Shown here: piece after piece, positions 49,449-60,839 of the stretch
Layout: each line of letters starts with the position of its first letter
Numbering within the stretch: position 1 is the stretch's first letter
DNA from: Hyaloscypha bicolor E
Taxonomy: Eukaryota > Ascomycota > Leotiomycetes > Helotiales > Hyaloscyphaceae
Length of the DNA: 64,000 bases
Direction: 5' to 3'
Assembly (NCBI RefSeq): GCF_002865645.1
Contig: NW_020194583.1
Span: 1 to 64,000, forward strand
Translations under genes and position numbers: made by a program
The notes under the pieces: model-generated
The model's input: only the letters and a program-made list of their open reading frames with translations
Told to the model about the DNA's origin: nothing
Database searches by the model: none

Positions 49449-50320
49449 CTTCACCGTGACCTGTCGCCCGTCGGACGCCGTGACGGAGGATCTGACGTTG
49501 AACCGTGATCGACTCGACTCTCGGGTTTATGGCGGGGTGTATACAACGTCGCTCCTCTTCAGACTGGCGGTCTCAGCACACACGTGCATCATATGTTTCG
49601 GTGGGCGATGCAACGTGTATTTGGGCGCGGACATGCGTCGTCTCAAGAACCTCACAGACTGTGTAACGGCAAAGGGGCGCTCTACTACACCGCGGCTTCG
49701 AGCTGGATTTCTTCTAGAAGCTTTCTGTGGACAAAGGTCCGGCATGATCACGTGAACAGGCCCATTTCGGCCAGTGTTCCCGACCCCTGTCCACCTGTCG
49801 GTTCAATTCCCAGCACCACCCTCTCTCACGCATACGGCCTTCCAAACATCACGGCTGCTCCATCGATCACTCATCCCAAGGAAAGCGATTTTCATTTTTC
49901 GCATTCCCTTTTGTTTGCAACTGTGCCTTGCGGCCCGTTGATTTTTGCGTGCTCACCCTCACTTGCTTGATTTGCTCAGATTCCCTATCTCGCCTGGCGA
50001 ACTCGGCGTTTGCTGATCACTCGGATGAGACGTTACATCTCATCTTCCTCCATCAACGATTTGGCTGGCCACCACGGTACCGTGCCTACCATTCAGCATC
50101 GCCATCGGCCTCCACTTTTGCGGCTGGCCTAGCGGTAAGCCGTCATTCTTGACCGTCGACGCTTAGCTTGTGAGTGATATCTAAGGCGCCTTTCGAGCCC
50201 CGAGAAGCTTCCTGTCATGCATTATGTAGACTCTCAAGGTAAATCGTGGTGGAACGCCACAACCACAACATTTCATACTCACAATCTCTTCTTTTCCGTT
50301 TCCTCATCTCAGAAGCCAAG
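49449..50320. promoter_or_regulatory. Shared divergent promoter of ngs1 and dac1
   Basis: These 872 bp separate the two start codons. Two sites with the Ndt80-family core CGCAAAA occur on the minus strand, at 49943-49949 and 50116-50124. The second reads GCCGCAAAA, a perfect match to the middle sporulation element consensus gNCRCAAAW bound by Ndt80 proteins. Ron1, encoded 3 kb away, belongs to that family, so direct regulation is plausible but inferred. Many overlapping frames on both strands appear to be chance. Confidence 0.5.
50116..50124 (-). promoter_or_regulatory. Candidate Ron1/Ndt80-type binding site
   Basis: The minus strand reads GCCGCAAAA, matching gNCRCAAAW at every position. It lies 197 bp upstream of the dac1 start. 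A second core-only site is at 49943-49949. Confidence 0.4.
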
Positions 50321-51684
50321 ATGCCTTCTGCAGTCCCTACCCGCAAAGATAGAATCACAAAATTCACAAACTGCAGACTGGTGATCGGGAATGAGTTGGT
50401 GGAGCAAGATCTGTGGGTGAGCTCGGCGACTGGCAAGATTGTGCGGAGTCAACAGGTGTTCTATGGCGAGAACGTGGTGCCAGACATCACGATCGATTTG
50501 AGAGGGAAGATCGTCGCGCCGGGCTTGATTGATGTCCAGCTCAATGGAGCGTTTGGGTTCAATTTCAGCCAGATACCGGAGGATCCGTCCACGTATGGGA
50601 AGACGCTGAGGCAGGTGAACAAGCGTTTGATACAGACCGGAGTCACGTCCTACCTGCCAACACTCACGTCGGAAAAGATTGAAGTATATCATCAGGTCGG
50701 CCACCTCTCTCAAACCAGAATCAAAATCAAAGGTTTAATGGAAATGAATAGGCACTCCCCTTCCTGGGTCCCTCGGGCACACACCGCATCGCAGAAGACG
50801 GATCCGAATCCCTCGGCGCTCACGTCGAAGGGCCTTTCATCAACCCCACCAAAAACGGAATCCACAAAGTAGGCAACATCATCCCCGCCCACAGCATTAC
50901 CGACCTAGAAACCTGCTACCTCTCCTCCCACCTAAACCCCACCCTCGACCCCCTCACTGGTACCCTTCGTCCCCCCATCATCAAGAAAATCACTGCCGCG
51001 CCAGAAGTCGCAAACATGATGAGCCTGATCCCAGAGATCACATCTAGAGGAATAATCTACTCTATTGGACACACAGAAGCCACCTACGAAGAAGCCTCTC
51101 TCGCCGTCGCCTCGGGCGCAACCATGATAACGCACCTCTTCAACGCCATGCGTCCCCTGCACCACCGCAACCCCGGCGTCTTCGGCGTCCTGGGGCTCGC
51201 TGAGTCTCTTCCCCGTCCCTATTTCGGGATCATAGCAGACGGCATCCATCTCCACCCCACCAGTATAAAAATCGCGTTCAACGCGCACCCTGAAGGTTTC
51301 ATACTGGTGACTGATGCGATGCATCTCGTTGGGCTGGAGGATGGGGTGTATGAGTGGACGAACGGGGAGAGAATCATCAAGGTTGGGGCGAAATTGATTT
51401 TAGAAGGCACGGTGGATAAGATTGCTGGGAGCAGTATCACTTTGATTGAGTGTGTGACGAACTTTTTGAATTGGGGAGGCGTCAGTATCCCAGCTGCGTT
51501 GAAGGCGGTTACGAGTACGCCGGCTGCGATGCTCGGCATGTCGGCGGTGAAGGGCAATTTGGTCAGTGATGCGGATGCGGATTTGGTTGTTATTGAGGAG
51601 GAGCATGATGCAAATGGATGGCGGAATCTGAGGATTGATCAAGTGTGGAAGTTTGGGACGAAGGTGTGGGATAGGGAATTGTAG
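50321..51684 (+). CDS. dac1: N-acetylglucosamine-6-phosphate deacetylase
   Basis: Two exons (50321-50695 and 50752-51684) encode 435 aa. The 56-bp intron has an unusual GTCGGC donor and an ATAG acceptor, but it restores the family sequence exactly (VYHQ/ALPFLGPSG) in phase 0. The enzyme hydrolyses GlcNAc-6-phosphate to glucosamine-6-phosphate and acetate in the cytosol. Amidohydrolase-fold features are GLIDVQLNGAFGFNF near residue 70, the metal-binding HVEGPF (149-154), SIGHTEATYEEA with His232, THLFNAM with His253, GIIADGIHLHP, and the catalytic Asp313 in FILVTDAMH. The C-terminus returns to the small beta domain (KGNLVSDADADLVVIEEE). Length is normal for fungal DAC1. It is transcribed away from ngs1 and lies between ngs1 and ron1, as expected for the GlcNAc cluster. 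Confidence 0.95.
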
Positions 51685-52208
51685 ATGAGAAGAGAGAACC
51701 TTCAGAGGTCGATTGCAGATGCATGTATCAGGCGTTCAGTGTTTACCTTCAAGAGATTTTCGGGATCAAGATTGTGCATCTTTGACCCACAGTGGAAGTT
51801 AGAAAGATTTCCCCGTACATAAGCACCAAATAAAGCCAATGACAATGTGTATATATTCCTGGGTTGCAGGTGTCATTGTGTCCCTGCCCCTTCCCATCAT
51901 CACGTGCTTCACTCACAACCTTGAGCGATTCTTCCTAGTCATCTCAGACACTCCTCCTCCAAGCAAATGCAGTCCCTTTCTTCTGCATCTCTAGAGCGGA
52001 ATACCAGAACTTCTCACTTCACAATTCTCAAATCTTATTCATCAATTTCGCTGATTCCGCTCTTGTCAGGTAGGTTGATTATCAAAAGGGAACGGCAATG
52101 CTGAATACCAAACAAACACTCAAATAAAAACCCTCCAAAACAAGCTCAACATCTAAGCCCTCCCCCTCCCGACACTTTTATTCACTCCACATCCAACTTG
52201 AGACTTTT

Positions 52209-52440
52209 GTTGCAGATCGACAATCTCATACCCCAAACCCTTCTCTCATAACTCAATCCTCTTCTCACCAGTTCCCATTATGAGAATCGCGACATCCAAC
52301 AAAATGATGAGAGGGAGAGAGAAGCTGCATATGCACCCCTACCTCTCGACCTCTCATAACTCTACTGCAGATCGACAATTCCCATTATCAGATATCGATG
52401 AATTCTCATTATAAAGCATGAGAATCGCGACCTGCAACGA
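52209..52440. repeat. Pair of inverted-repeat (hairpin) units
   Basis: Unit 1 opens with GTTGCAGATCGACAATCTCAT (52,209) and closes with ATGAGAATCGCGACATCCAAC (52,280-52,300), its imperfect reverse complement. Unit 2 opens with CTGCAGATCGACAATTCCCAT (52,365) and closes with ATGAGAATCGCGACCTGCAAC (52,418-52,438). The two outer arms also pair with each other. This resembles a small MITE-like or palindromic element; no clear target duplication was found. Confidence 0.6.
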
Positions 52441-52709
52441 AAACAAAAATTTCCAAGGGTACAATTCACCCGACAAAGGTCTTCACCACCTTGAACGGCG
52501 TTCCAACATAGCGAAACTTTTGGAACACTGACATTGGACATATTGGAATGAGAGCAGACTTCTTTCCCAATGCTGTGCTCGAGAGTGATCTCGGGGTCAG
52601 CGCTGAGCTCGATATTCCAATGAATCCCCCAGAACCCTTGCAACACTCGCAACAGGCTTACAACAGTCAAGAACATAATCGAGAAGTTTTCGACGGGCTG
52701 GGTTACACG

Positions 52710-52734
52710 CCCCCCCCCCCCCCCTTTTTTTTTT
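52710..52734 (+). repeat. C15-T10 homopolymer junction
   Basis: Fifteen C residues are followed directly by ten T residues and CCCAG. Such a junction may be genuine or a sequencing/assembly artefact. Confidence 0.9.
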
Positions 52735-53776
52735 CCCAGTCGAGGCCCCAGACAACAGGACAAGAATCTCCTATGAAAAATCGATAGATGAGATATTAAG
52801 TGTATTCCACGACATCTTGCAGACATCTCGAAGCGCTCTCATACCTCCCCGCTCACTCCGCCCAACTTCCCAGCGTACTACACTCGCAACCCGAAAAACA
52901 GCGATAGATAACAACCATATTCGAAGTTAGCATTCAATTGGCCAGCGAACCCGCTGTATTCGATTCGATTCAATCCGATTCGCTATCGCCTCACTGAATT
53001 CTTCGAAAACGGGCCAAGCCACCCAGCGAGCGCGGTGGATGGGCACGTGGAGTGAATAACCCATGCAAGCATCAGAAGGCAATGGTGGAGGCGAGAGCGA
53101 GACGAGTTGGAGGCAGAAAAGTAAACAAGCGTAGATGTGTTTAAATGCAAGCATAACATTGAACGGAAACGAGGAGTCGTTTCGAGTGAATATGGAGGAG
53201 TGTGTGGTAGGCACGAGGATAAGAGTTGCGGGAACGGAAGGAGAGTAACCGTATAGCAAGGTATCTGATTTTTGCTTTAGCCGTCTACTTTTAGTAGTGC
53301 GGGGCCAGAGCAGGGAGTATTGACGAGCTAGCTCAAAATGTTGCGAAAGTCAGAGAGTGTGAGCGGGCGAACAAGTAGGCTGTTTGTGAAATGTCATTCC
53401 AGATCATAATATAGCAGTACAATGCCGGACCTTCCCTATATGCAAGCGAGTTAAATGCTCAAGCCGGCGAAATAAAGATCCTGTAACCACAATGCTCTTC
53501 CTCGTCCGTTCTCTTTTCAAGTGGGTATCATTCGGTCATCCATTCCACCACTTCTCCCGCATGGCTCTGGTATATTTAGGGGACTTGCCTCTTTCCCAAT
53601 CCTTGATTCTTCTCCACCGGCTGTGGCGGACCAGGAGACGTCCAGCTAAGTCCTCTCACTTCTCACCCATCGATTTGGTTCGTCTTCGTTCTCGGCGATG
53701 TTGGTCTTGTGATGACCCCAAGCGCAAGGACACCAGAAGCCCATTCCTCACTTCAATCCCCGGATACGATCCGCTT

Positions 53777-55750
53777 TTAATCGTCTGCAGAGAAGTATCT
53801 CTTCGTCTTATTCTTCAATTGCGTTGCCTTGAGCTCCGGAGGTACAATCGTATGATGCACAACATGAGGTCGATAAATCGCATCAACAGGAGGCATCCTA
53901 ATATCGTTAGCCTTCTTCCTCCCATTCTGTACCCCTTTCAATTTCTCCAAGGCCCAAAGCCTCCAGGGAAAAGGGCAGAAAACTCACCAATCATCCAAGC
54001 TCAACGGAAAATACTCATACAACAAGTCCGCACTCTCCGGGCTCCCCACGCCCACAACCTGCCCCTTCTTCCCCACCATCCCCGCCTTCTCGAGCACAGG
54101 ACTAATGTCCCCACCCACTCTCCCAAATGCCGGATGGGCCTTGCCGATCCCATACTCATCATCTGCGAGACTCAGGTCAATGGGTGCAGTTGCTTCCGTA
54201 ACAGCTTTGCTGGCCGACGTCTCTAAGGAGTTCCACCGTGTTTGCGGGACCGGAGGACGTGTGGATGGGAAAGAGGTTTGGTGGGAGAGGGTGGGTTTCT
54301 TGGCTTGGCGGGGGAGACTGTTGTCCGAGGAGGACGAGGTGAGGGAGGGCGAGGGGAGGGGGTTGATGTTATTACTGTTGTTCCAGTCGGGGAGGTCGAG
54401 GGGTTGCTGCTTTCATCAATTGCTGTCTCAGAAAAAGTAAAGGGGGGAAAGGAGACATACCTGTAATTGATTCAGGGCATAGAATCTGTAATTGCTATTC
54501 GTGACCCCTGGATCAACCTTCACTTGCGGAGCCGTATTATTTGAATCACTCATCGTCCTCGGCTTCGACTCCAGTTTTCTCTCGCTGAGCGGGACGTCTT
54601 TCCTGCTGTCGAAATTCCTCGGACTTCTTCCCCGCACAATGATCGGTCCACTCTGGATCTCTGCCAGCTTCACAGTCTCTCCCGTAGCAAGGGTTGCCAT
54701 CAGATTGATCTGAATAACATAATGTTGCTGCAGACCCTTTCTCCGTCCATTGTTAGCGGTCGCGTGCTTAAACTGAAGCCGCTTCCACGCAATGGGTATC
54801 GAGACACAGGTAGGGTCGAGCTCGGGGTTCATGCTGAGATCCAAAGGCCATTTCGGCGGTGCAGCTCCAGCTTTATCCTCGCTGCTCGTCACAGTCGAGG
54901 TCTTCCACGGCACGGAAATAATCTCCGTGCTCTTGCCCTCAATGCTCTCCAGCGCAGAAATCGTCGCAATCAAATCGTATAACGGGACCTGTTGTCCCTG
55001 CTCATTAATCATGCTCTTGATTCCTCTACTAAGCGTCACCGTCCCGCTGATCTGGAAGAGATTCCTTCGGTAGCAAGTCAATTCCATCGGCCTGTTGCCA
55101 CCGGTATTGTTGTCGCCAAACACATCTTCGGCGACGAAGAACATGCCGTACAGCTCGGCGGACATAGCTGGCCATGTCTGACCCGCATCATCCAGAGTCG
55201 GTGCCTTGAGAATCGGCGCGCCGAAACCAAGCAGTTTATTGTCGAGATCTTGGGCATTGGTATTGGCATCCGCATTGTTATTGGAATTCGATTCGTCGAG
55301 GAGAGATTCATACGGTGCAGATTGGTATGAAAACGGGTCTTCGAAGGTGCTCGAGAAGGCGTCGCCGAACTCGTAGGAGGGCGTGAAGGGCAGTGGAGGC
55401 AGCCCGCTATTGTGCACGTCGTCTCTGTTCGGGATCTTGTCAGCACTGTGTTACTCGAGGCGAAGATCGTGGCTTCATAATTGCAGATTTAAACAGAGGG
55501 TAAAAGAGTCGTACAATAAGCCATCCCCCTCGAAGTTCAGGTCGTGGTCGAATGCATCCATGCTGCCGAGCATCTCGCGGCCGTTGTCCGGGCCGCTCAG
55601 TCGCAAGATGTCGTCCGAAGTCGAGGCGGTCATAATCAAGCTCCCGGCATCATAACCAGCCATCGTCGCTCCAGCAGCTCGACTGGCGCTGTGGTTCCTG
55701 AGACTGGCGGGGTGGTGAGGCGTGCTTTGGCGCTGGGAAGAGTGAATCAT
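53777..55750 (-). CDS. ron1: Ndt80/PhoG-family regulator of GlcNAc catabolism
   Basis: Four minus-strand exons (55750-55515, 55424-54461, 54409-53988, 53897-53777) encode 580 aa; introns of 90, 51 and 90 bp have GTACGA/CAG, GTATGT/AAG and GTGAGT/TAG ends and all junctions hold frame. Residues about 165-350 form the NDT80/PhoG DNA-binding domain: AELYGMFFVAEDVF, LTCYRRNLFQISGTV, an ALESIEGKSTEIISV segment, FKHATANNGRRKGLQQHYVI and GPIIVRGRSPRNF. The N-terminus is low in complexity and Asp/Asn-rich. The C-terminus ends with the conserved DDW-MPPVDAIYRPHVVHH and KTKRYFSADD. In Neurospora and Trichoderma RON1 activates the GlcNAc utilisation genes, and this copy lies inside that cluster. VIB-1 is a related paralogue, but the position here favours RON1. 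The long upstream region contains a repeat array. Confidence 0.92.
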
Positions 55751-56700
55751 CGGATGGAGATGCCGTCGTGCGCATTATCGTTGTCTCATCGGGGGCGGGT
55801 GTCTATCTCTGATGTGGATGCGGAGAAGATGGGGTCGGTGGCTCAGTGGAGAAACCTTCCCGCTGATATTGGATATGGGGAAGGAGAATGCTCGTGGCTG
55901 CCGTATGGATCAAGTCTGGAGGAGAAGTCGAACGTTCGCGGTCAGGTTGTTCGATGCAAAGAAAGGGGAGAGCCGGGGCGTGCACCGTTAGGTTAAGGTT
56001 GCCGTTGGCTGGCGGGCTGGTGGGTACAGCACGGAGTATGGCTGTGGGAAAATGACAGAAGCGTGGATGCCGTGCGTGCGATGGCGTTCGGCGCTGGCTG
56101 GGGCCGTGAAGTGGTAGTGTGGCACTGGAGTGTGTGGCCAATTGGTGCCAATTGGCGCTGCTACCACGCTTTGCGCCGGCCTGCTCGCCTTCTGTGCTGC
56201 TTCGACGGGGCTTCCGCACTGTGCCAATAAACTACTGGTACCACACTACAGTATGGTGGTTATCTCTGCCCCAGCCTTATCTCGACCTCGACCTCCGCTG
56301 CATTTCAATTGCTCAACCAGCGCCCCCCCACAGCGGCCCACACCGATCGGGAAGGACTTAAGATATTCCATTCCTTTCCTCTCGGTAGCATGATATTAAT
56401 TAACTTGTATCCTCAGTGCACTTTTGTATCGTTCATCCAGTCGCGAAGCTATCTCCAGACTGGCCATTGCGCCTCGGTCGTACTTCTCGAGTGAGAAAGA
56501 GAGCTTGCTGGGCTTGCTAGCTTCCATTCCCCCGCATTTGTCTCACGGGCCAATGGCACCCCGAGCCAATGCGGCCCTAATTCGACGGAAAAGAAAAAGG
56601 GGAAGGACCATCCACACTCCAGCTCTCCTTTTTACTTTCTTTCTCTTGCTGGTACAATAGAAACAAGGAGACGATAGCATGAAGTTTGGTCTATGAAGCT
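55751..56700. promoter_or_regulatory. ron1 upstream region
   Basis: This minus-strand gene is preceded by about 950 bp of GC-balanced DNA. Two CCAAT/ATTGG-type motifs lie close together at about 56,139-56,156 (GGCCAATTGGTGCCAATTGG). A pyrimidine/purine-rich stretch occurs near 56,580-56,640. Frames on both strands overlap each other and have no family resemblance. Confidence 0.4.
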
Positions 56701-56703
56701 TTT

Positions 56704-58660
56704 TGCAGGAGAGAAGAGGCACAGTTGTTGAACTTGCATGTGTAACGATAAGGCAACATGTGCGAGCACGTGAGCATTCGTGGAAAGGGGAAAGGTTGTT
56801 TCCCCGTTGTCTGTCCTCTGATGGCCATTTTATGGAGGGAGTTTATTCACTATTTACTGTTTGCAGGCGAGAGGAGGCACAGTTGGGCTTCAGCAAGCAT
56901 ATCAAGAAGCACTGAGCGAGCACGTGAGGATTCGATTAGTGAGACCGGGAGAGGGAATCCACGACTGCGAGCCAAGTTAGTTACAAATCTTCTATTACGG
57001 CCTAGAACTAATACTATAAAGTTAGAATCTTTGATCAAACCTCTCCTAGCTTCTACTGGAACGTGCGGAGAGCTAGAGCTCTCTAGGAGTTGTTCATGGA
57101 TTTCCTCAATGATCAAGTTGACACCGTCCTCTCACCTTACTTCTGCTATACATATAAAGTCATAGGCGAACGTTGAAACTTTTACGAGAAGCGAGAAGAG
57201 GCACAGATGAGTCCTACTGTTGAACCAGGAGCTTCTGCCGAGCACGTGATATCGTAAATGACCATTGAGAGCGAGTCAGTAGCCCGGCATCTGCTGCTGA
57301 AGGAAGTTGTAGAGCAGGGATAATACCCACCATCGGATGGCAACTGACCCTGTTCATGCATCTGCGCAAGCAACACCTCTTCGAGCATGCGACAGCGTCG
57401 GACCGTCCCGTCTAAGCCCCCGAGAGCTGCGCATGAACCCTGAGCACCGGAACCTACCCGGACCTCGAGCGTTCTAGCAGCCATAAGATATGGCTATAAG
57501 ACTTACCTTCTGCTACAACAGATACGTTGCAAGAAGGCTGTTAGATCCAAGCGAAGAGGCACAATTGGACATCTAACTGTGGTAAGCGAACCTTTGAGAG
57601 GAACAAGTAAGGGGAAGTCCACATTTCCTACCTTTCTATCTCCTTCTAGATTTTAGTAGGCTACTATTAGGTCTTTCAACCAAGATCCTATTGGGAATCT
57701 ACTATTGTTTGTTTGTACCAGCTTCGCTTAGCGAAGGAGCCATTTCATAGCAGATGAGGTGTGGAAACCCTTGATATCTCATAGAGGGGGCAGGTCTAGA
57801 ACGAGCTCCTTCGAACAACCTCTCTCCTCTTCTCAGATTCCCACTCTGCAATAGTGAAAAGTCTTCTAAGGCGAGAAGAGGCAGTGCGGGGCACAGCATG
57901 TTTCTTAAACGAAAAAGAATCGACCAGGAAAGAGTGAAGCGCGTTGAGAGCCGATGGAGAAGCGGAAGGTTCCGTTGCCCAGCCATTCTCCTGCCCTGTT
58001 CCATTACCAGCACTTCGTTGAAGCGTTCTTAACATTCTCGATGTGTGTTTTGCTCACGGTGGTTCCCACGTACCGATCCCCGAAAAGGGGCACGGCTCGC
58101 AGCGAGTTAAGCGAGCACGTGGATGGAAAGGGGAAGGTCCCTTTGCTGACTTCTCGATACTATTCCGCTTCCTACTCTCATTACACAGCCGCATACCAGC
58201 ATCGAATACTTATGTATACAGCCGCGCTCCTGTGTCCCCATGCTTTCTCGGACCGGATTCCGCTGGGCAAGCAGCAGCCCCAGCCGCAGCGTGGTGAGCA
58301 GATGAGGTATCGAAAAGGCATATCGGAAGGTAGCTCCAACTCTCTTGCGCCCTTCTCGCGTCCATCCCATTCCCTGTCCCACTACCAATACAAAACATTT
58401 CTCAAGCCATGACCAATGCGTGTTAGGCGAAAGCGGACCGAGGCTGCGGCTCACAACACTTGAGAAATCCAAAGGTAATCAATGACGTAGGGGAAGTTCC
58501 CGTTCCAACTCTTCAGATCCCGCAAAAGCCGCCCTATGCAGGCAATTGCGGTGCCATTGCGGTGGATCCTCGACTCCGGTTCCGAGTAGCCAGATGCAAG
58601 CGACGTGCTAGGAGTACGAGGAGGCTTGAGCAATGAAAATAATAATAAAAGGGAAAGGTA
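56704..58660 (+). repeat. Degenerate multi-block repeat array of unknown nature
   Basis: Three blocks recur in the same order. Block A, GCGAGAAGAGGCACAG, starts near 56,709, 56,867, 57,191, 57,551, 57,871 and 58,081. Block B, GCGAGCACGTGAG, lies at CACGTG positions 56,767, 56,921, 57,243 and 58,116, 50-56 bp after A (about 35 bp in the last unit). Block C, GGGGAAGGTTCCC-like with inverted GGAA/TTCC halves, starts near 56,784, 57,611, 57,960, 58,128 and 58,486. A pyrimidine-rich ending (CCCTGTTCCATTACCA-like) follows some units. Spacings are near multiples of 160 bp (158, 324, 359, 321, 208). The units are too diverged for simple satellite DNA. No continuous reading frame runs through the array. 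Confidence 0.6.
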
Positions 58661-59086
58661 GCTCTTCTAGCGTTCTTTTTATTGCTACCATAGACTTATG
58701 GAATGGTCGCGATACCACTATTGTTTGTACTGTACACAGTTTCTGCATGACGACAAGGGAATGGCTTCTTAACTTCGGCTTGTCCGTTCCTCATGTGGCT
58801 GTAACTGAAGAAGAATCCCGATCGAGCGCTGAGGGGAACCTCCTTCCACATACAGGAGTGCAAGTAGACGACACTTGAAGTCTACCTACCAAGCAGGTGG
58901 GACCCACCCCATCACACCCCACGTGACAATCACTCAGGAATCACTCTATACATCGAAAAGTTAAACCATGTCTCATTAAAAATAGTAGTCCAAGTTTTAT
59001 CATGCCATGCTCCAATCAAACACCAATGATGCTGCCCCGCTCATGAACCCTCTTGTATCCAACTCAACTCACCCCACCAACCAATT
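58661..59086. other. Spacer between the repeat array and the hxk3 stop
   Basis: About 430 bp with no supported gene. It is the 3' flank of hxk3, which is transcribed on the minus strand and ends at 59,087. The first residues of a tail of the array (GGGAAAGGTAGC near 58,650) lie just upstream. Confidence 0.6.
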
Positions 59087-60839
59087 CTACCATGCAACCC
59101 CCTCCAACCTCCCCGTCACCACATCATCAACATCCAGCGCCGCCACGGCCCCAGCCACCGCAGCACCGAGCAGCGAACTCTCCTCCGCATATATGAGTTC
59201 CACAACCCCTCTCCTCCCCCCACTCCCCTCAACCAACTGATCCAAGAAACCTTGACAGTTGCTCTTAAAGTTCGGATAGTTCTCTAGCACAGAACCGTTA
59301 TACGCAACAAGCGTGTGCTCCGTCTGGTGCGCGGCGATAGACTCCGATTCATTGCGAAGGCACCATAGAGCATGCACGCCCGTGGCGACGAGCGCTGAAG
59401 CGCGGGTGGAGACGAGGGAGGCTATGGTGCGGACGGCTTGGATGTCTGAGAGACTGGGTGGAGAGGAGGAGGGACGGGGGTGGCGGGAAGTGAAGATGGC
59501 TGTTGCTTTCGAGAGGTTCTCGCTGCGGTCACTGGTGACGTTGTCAGTACTTACTCATTGAGTTGAAGCGGGGTCGTTCAAGCTCACCTCTCCATATAGC
59601 TGATGGTCTCGGTTTCCAAGGAGTAGCTCTCTCTTAGGGTGGGAGGCACCACACCACCGAACAATCCTGCGGTGTGAATCCCGTCAACCAACACCAACCT
59701 GACAATCTCACCCAGATACCCACCGCTGACGAAATGCTCCAGCGGCTGGAATGTCGGGTTCGGGTGAACAGATCGGAGCTCATTGTCCCAGATGGTTGAA
59801 GGTAAGATCCCCGCCCCAAACATCGACAGCTCGGTGTTAACAATAACATGTTCAGCGCACCTATGCCACTCCTCTGGCCTCGTCCCGAATTTTGGTGGCG
59901 CAAAGGTGTGCACGGGGAGATGGATGGCGGCGTTGACGCCGGTGCCGAGGATGAGCGCGAAGCGGGTCGTGGGGTCGGAGTACGCCTTTGAGAGGAGCGT
60001 GGCGGAGGAGTCGTTGACGATGGCGTTTAGGTGGACGTTCAGGCCGCGATGGGAGCAGGAGGCTTGGATCAGGTCGCCTAGATCATGGCCGAGTAGGCCG
60101 TCAGCGGCGAGGAAAAATTTGCCCATTCCTTGGAGAAGGCCGCTGCGGAGGGATGTTTGTCTGGGAAAGGTTCGGTCAGCTGACTTGATCGTTTTGGGGA
60201 GGAAGGGGGTGGGACTTACTCGATGGGAAATGACCATGCTAATCCCATGGACAGAGGCGCATCACTCATATCATGCCCTCCAGTGTGTCCCGACAGCGTC
60301 TCCTCAATCCTCTCCGCCATCCAGTCGAAAAACAAAACTCCTTTCAGTTGCTTGACGCCATGATTGATCTTGAAGGTCGCCCCCTTCAGGATCCGACCTT
60401 CCTGTCCTGCTCCCGCATCCCTCCCCGAAAGTTCAATCAACGCAACCCTGAACGTGGAGCCGCCTACATCCAGGGCGAGAAAGGTACCGCGCTCGTCTCC
60501 GCTCGGAAGTTGGTGGTTGTACGACGGGAGCATACACAGCGGGTTATCCTCCATGCTCTCCAGAAACTGCTTCCTCAGCCCCTCTGACAATTCTCCTAAT
60601 CTCTTTCTGCTACTCGCTGGTCTGAACGCCTGCTCTACCATCTCCAAAAAATCGTCTCTTCCAGTTTTTCTCCCATTTCTTAAGGAGGTCGTAGCCCCGC
60701 CATTTGTACTAGCTTCAACATTTTCACCCTTTATAATCGACGGCGATATCCAGATGTTCAGAATGGTTTGCAGGAGGGACTTGGTCCTCAGCAAGCTCCG
60801 GATGATAGCAGCAAAGAAGGCCTGCCGTACCTTGGACAT
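59087..60839 (-). CDS. hxk3: N-acetylglucosamine kinase (hexokinase family)
   Basis: Three minus-strand exons (60839-60220, 60160-59588, 59531-59087) encode 545 aa; introns of 59 and 56 bp have GTAAGT/CAG and GTGAGC/CAG ends and remain in frame. It phosphorylates GlcNAc on C6 in the first catabolic step. Visible features are the first phosphate loop LALDVGGSTFRVAL (121-134), MGLAWSFPIEQTS (sugar-contacting region), NAIVNDSSATLLSKAY with the catalytic Asp257 in VNDS, LILGTGVNAAIHLP, HVIVNTELSMFG, and a late AYNGSVLENYP followed by SSLLGAAVAGAVA at the C-terminal nucleotide site. The start at 60,839 (MSKVRQAFFAAIIRSLL) matches the family N-terminus; an in-frame ATG at 60,860 would add seven residues. 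Sequence is closest in pattern to fungal HXK3/GlcNAc kinases rather than glucose hexokinases. It is divergent with dam1. Confidence 0.92.

Larger units (their letters stand above)
51685..53776. other. Intergenic region with hairpin repeats and a homopolymer tract
   Basis: About 2.1 kb between the convergent dac1 and ron1 stops. It contains two adjacent imperfect inverted-repeat units (52,209-52,440) and a C15T10 tract (52,710-52,734), described separately. The open frame at 53,492-54,226 on the plus strand is antisense to the end of ron1 and is not supported. No gene was found. Confidence 0.6.

Noticed and set aside
53492..54226. A 244-codon plus-strand frame
   Set aside because: Its second half is antisense to the conserved last two exons of ron1, and no splice model or motif supports it.
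57954..58412. A 152-codon frame within the repeat array
   Set aside because: Its apparent internal repeats (KVPL..., SHYxx) reflect the underlying DNA repeat. The frame covers only part of the array and other units are not open.
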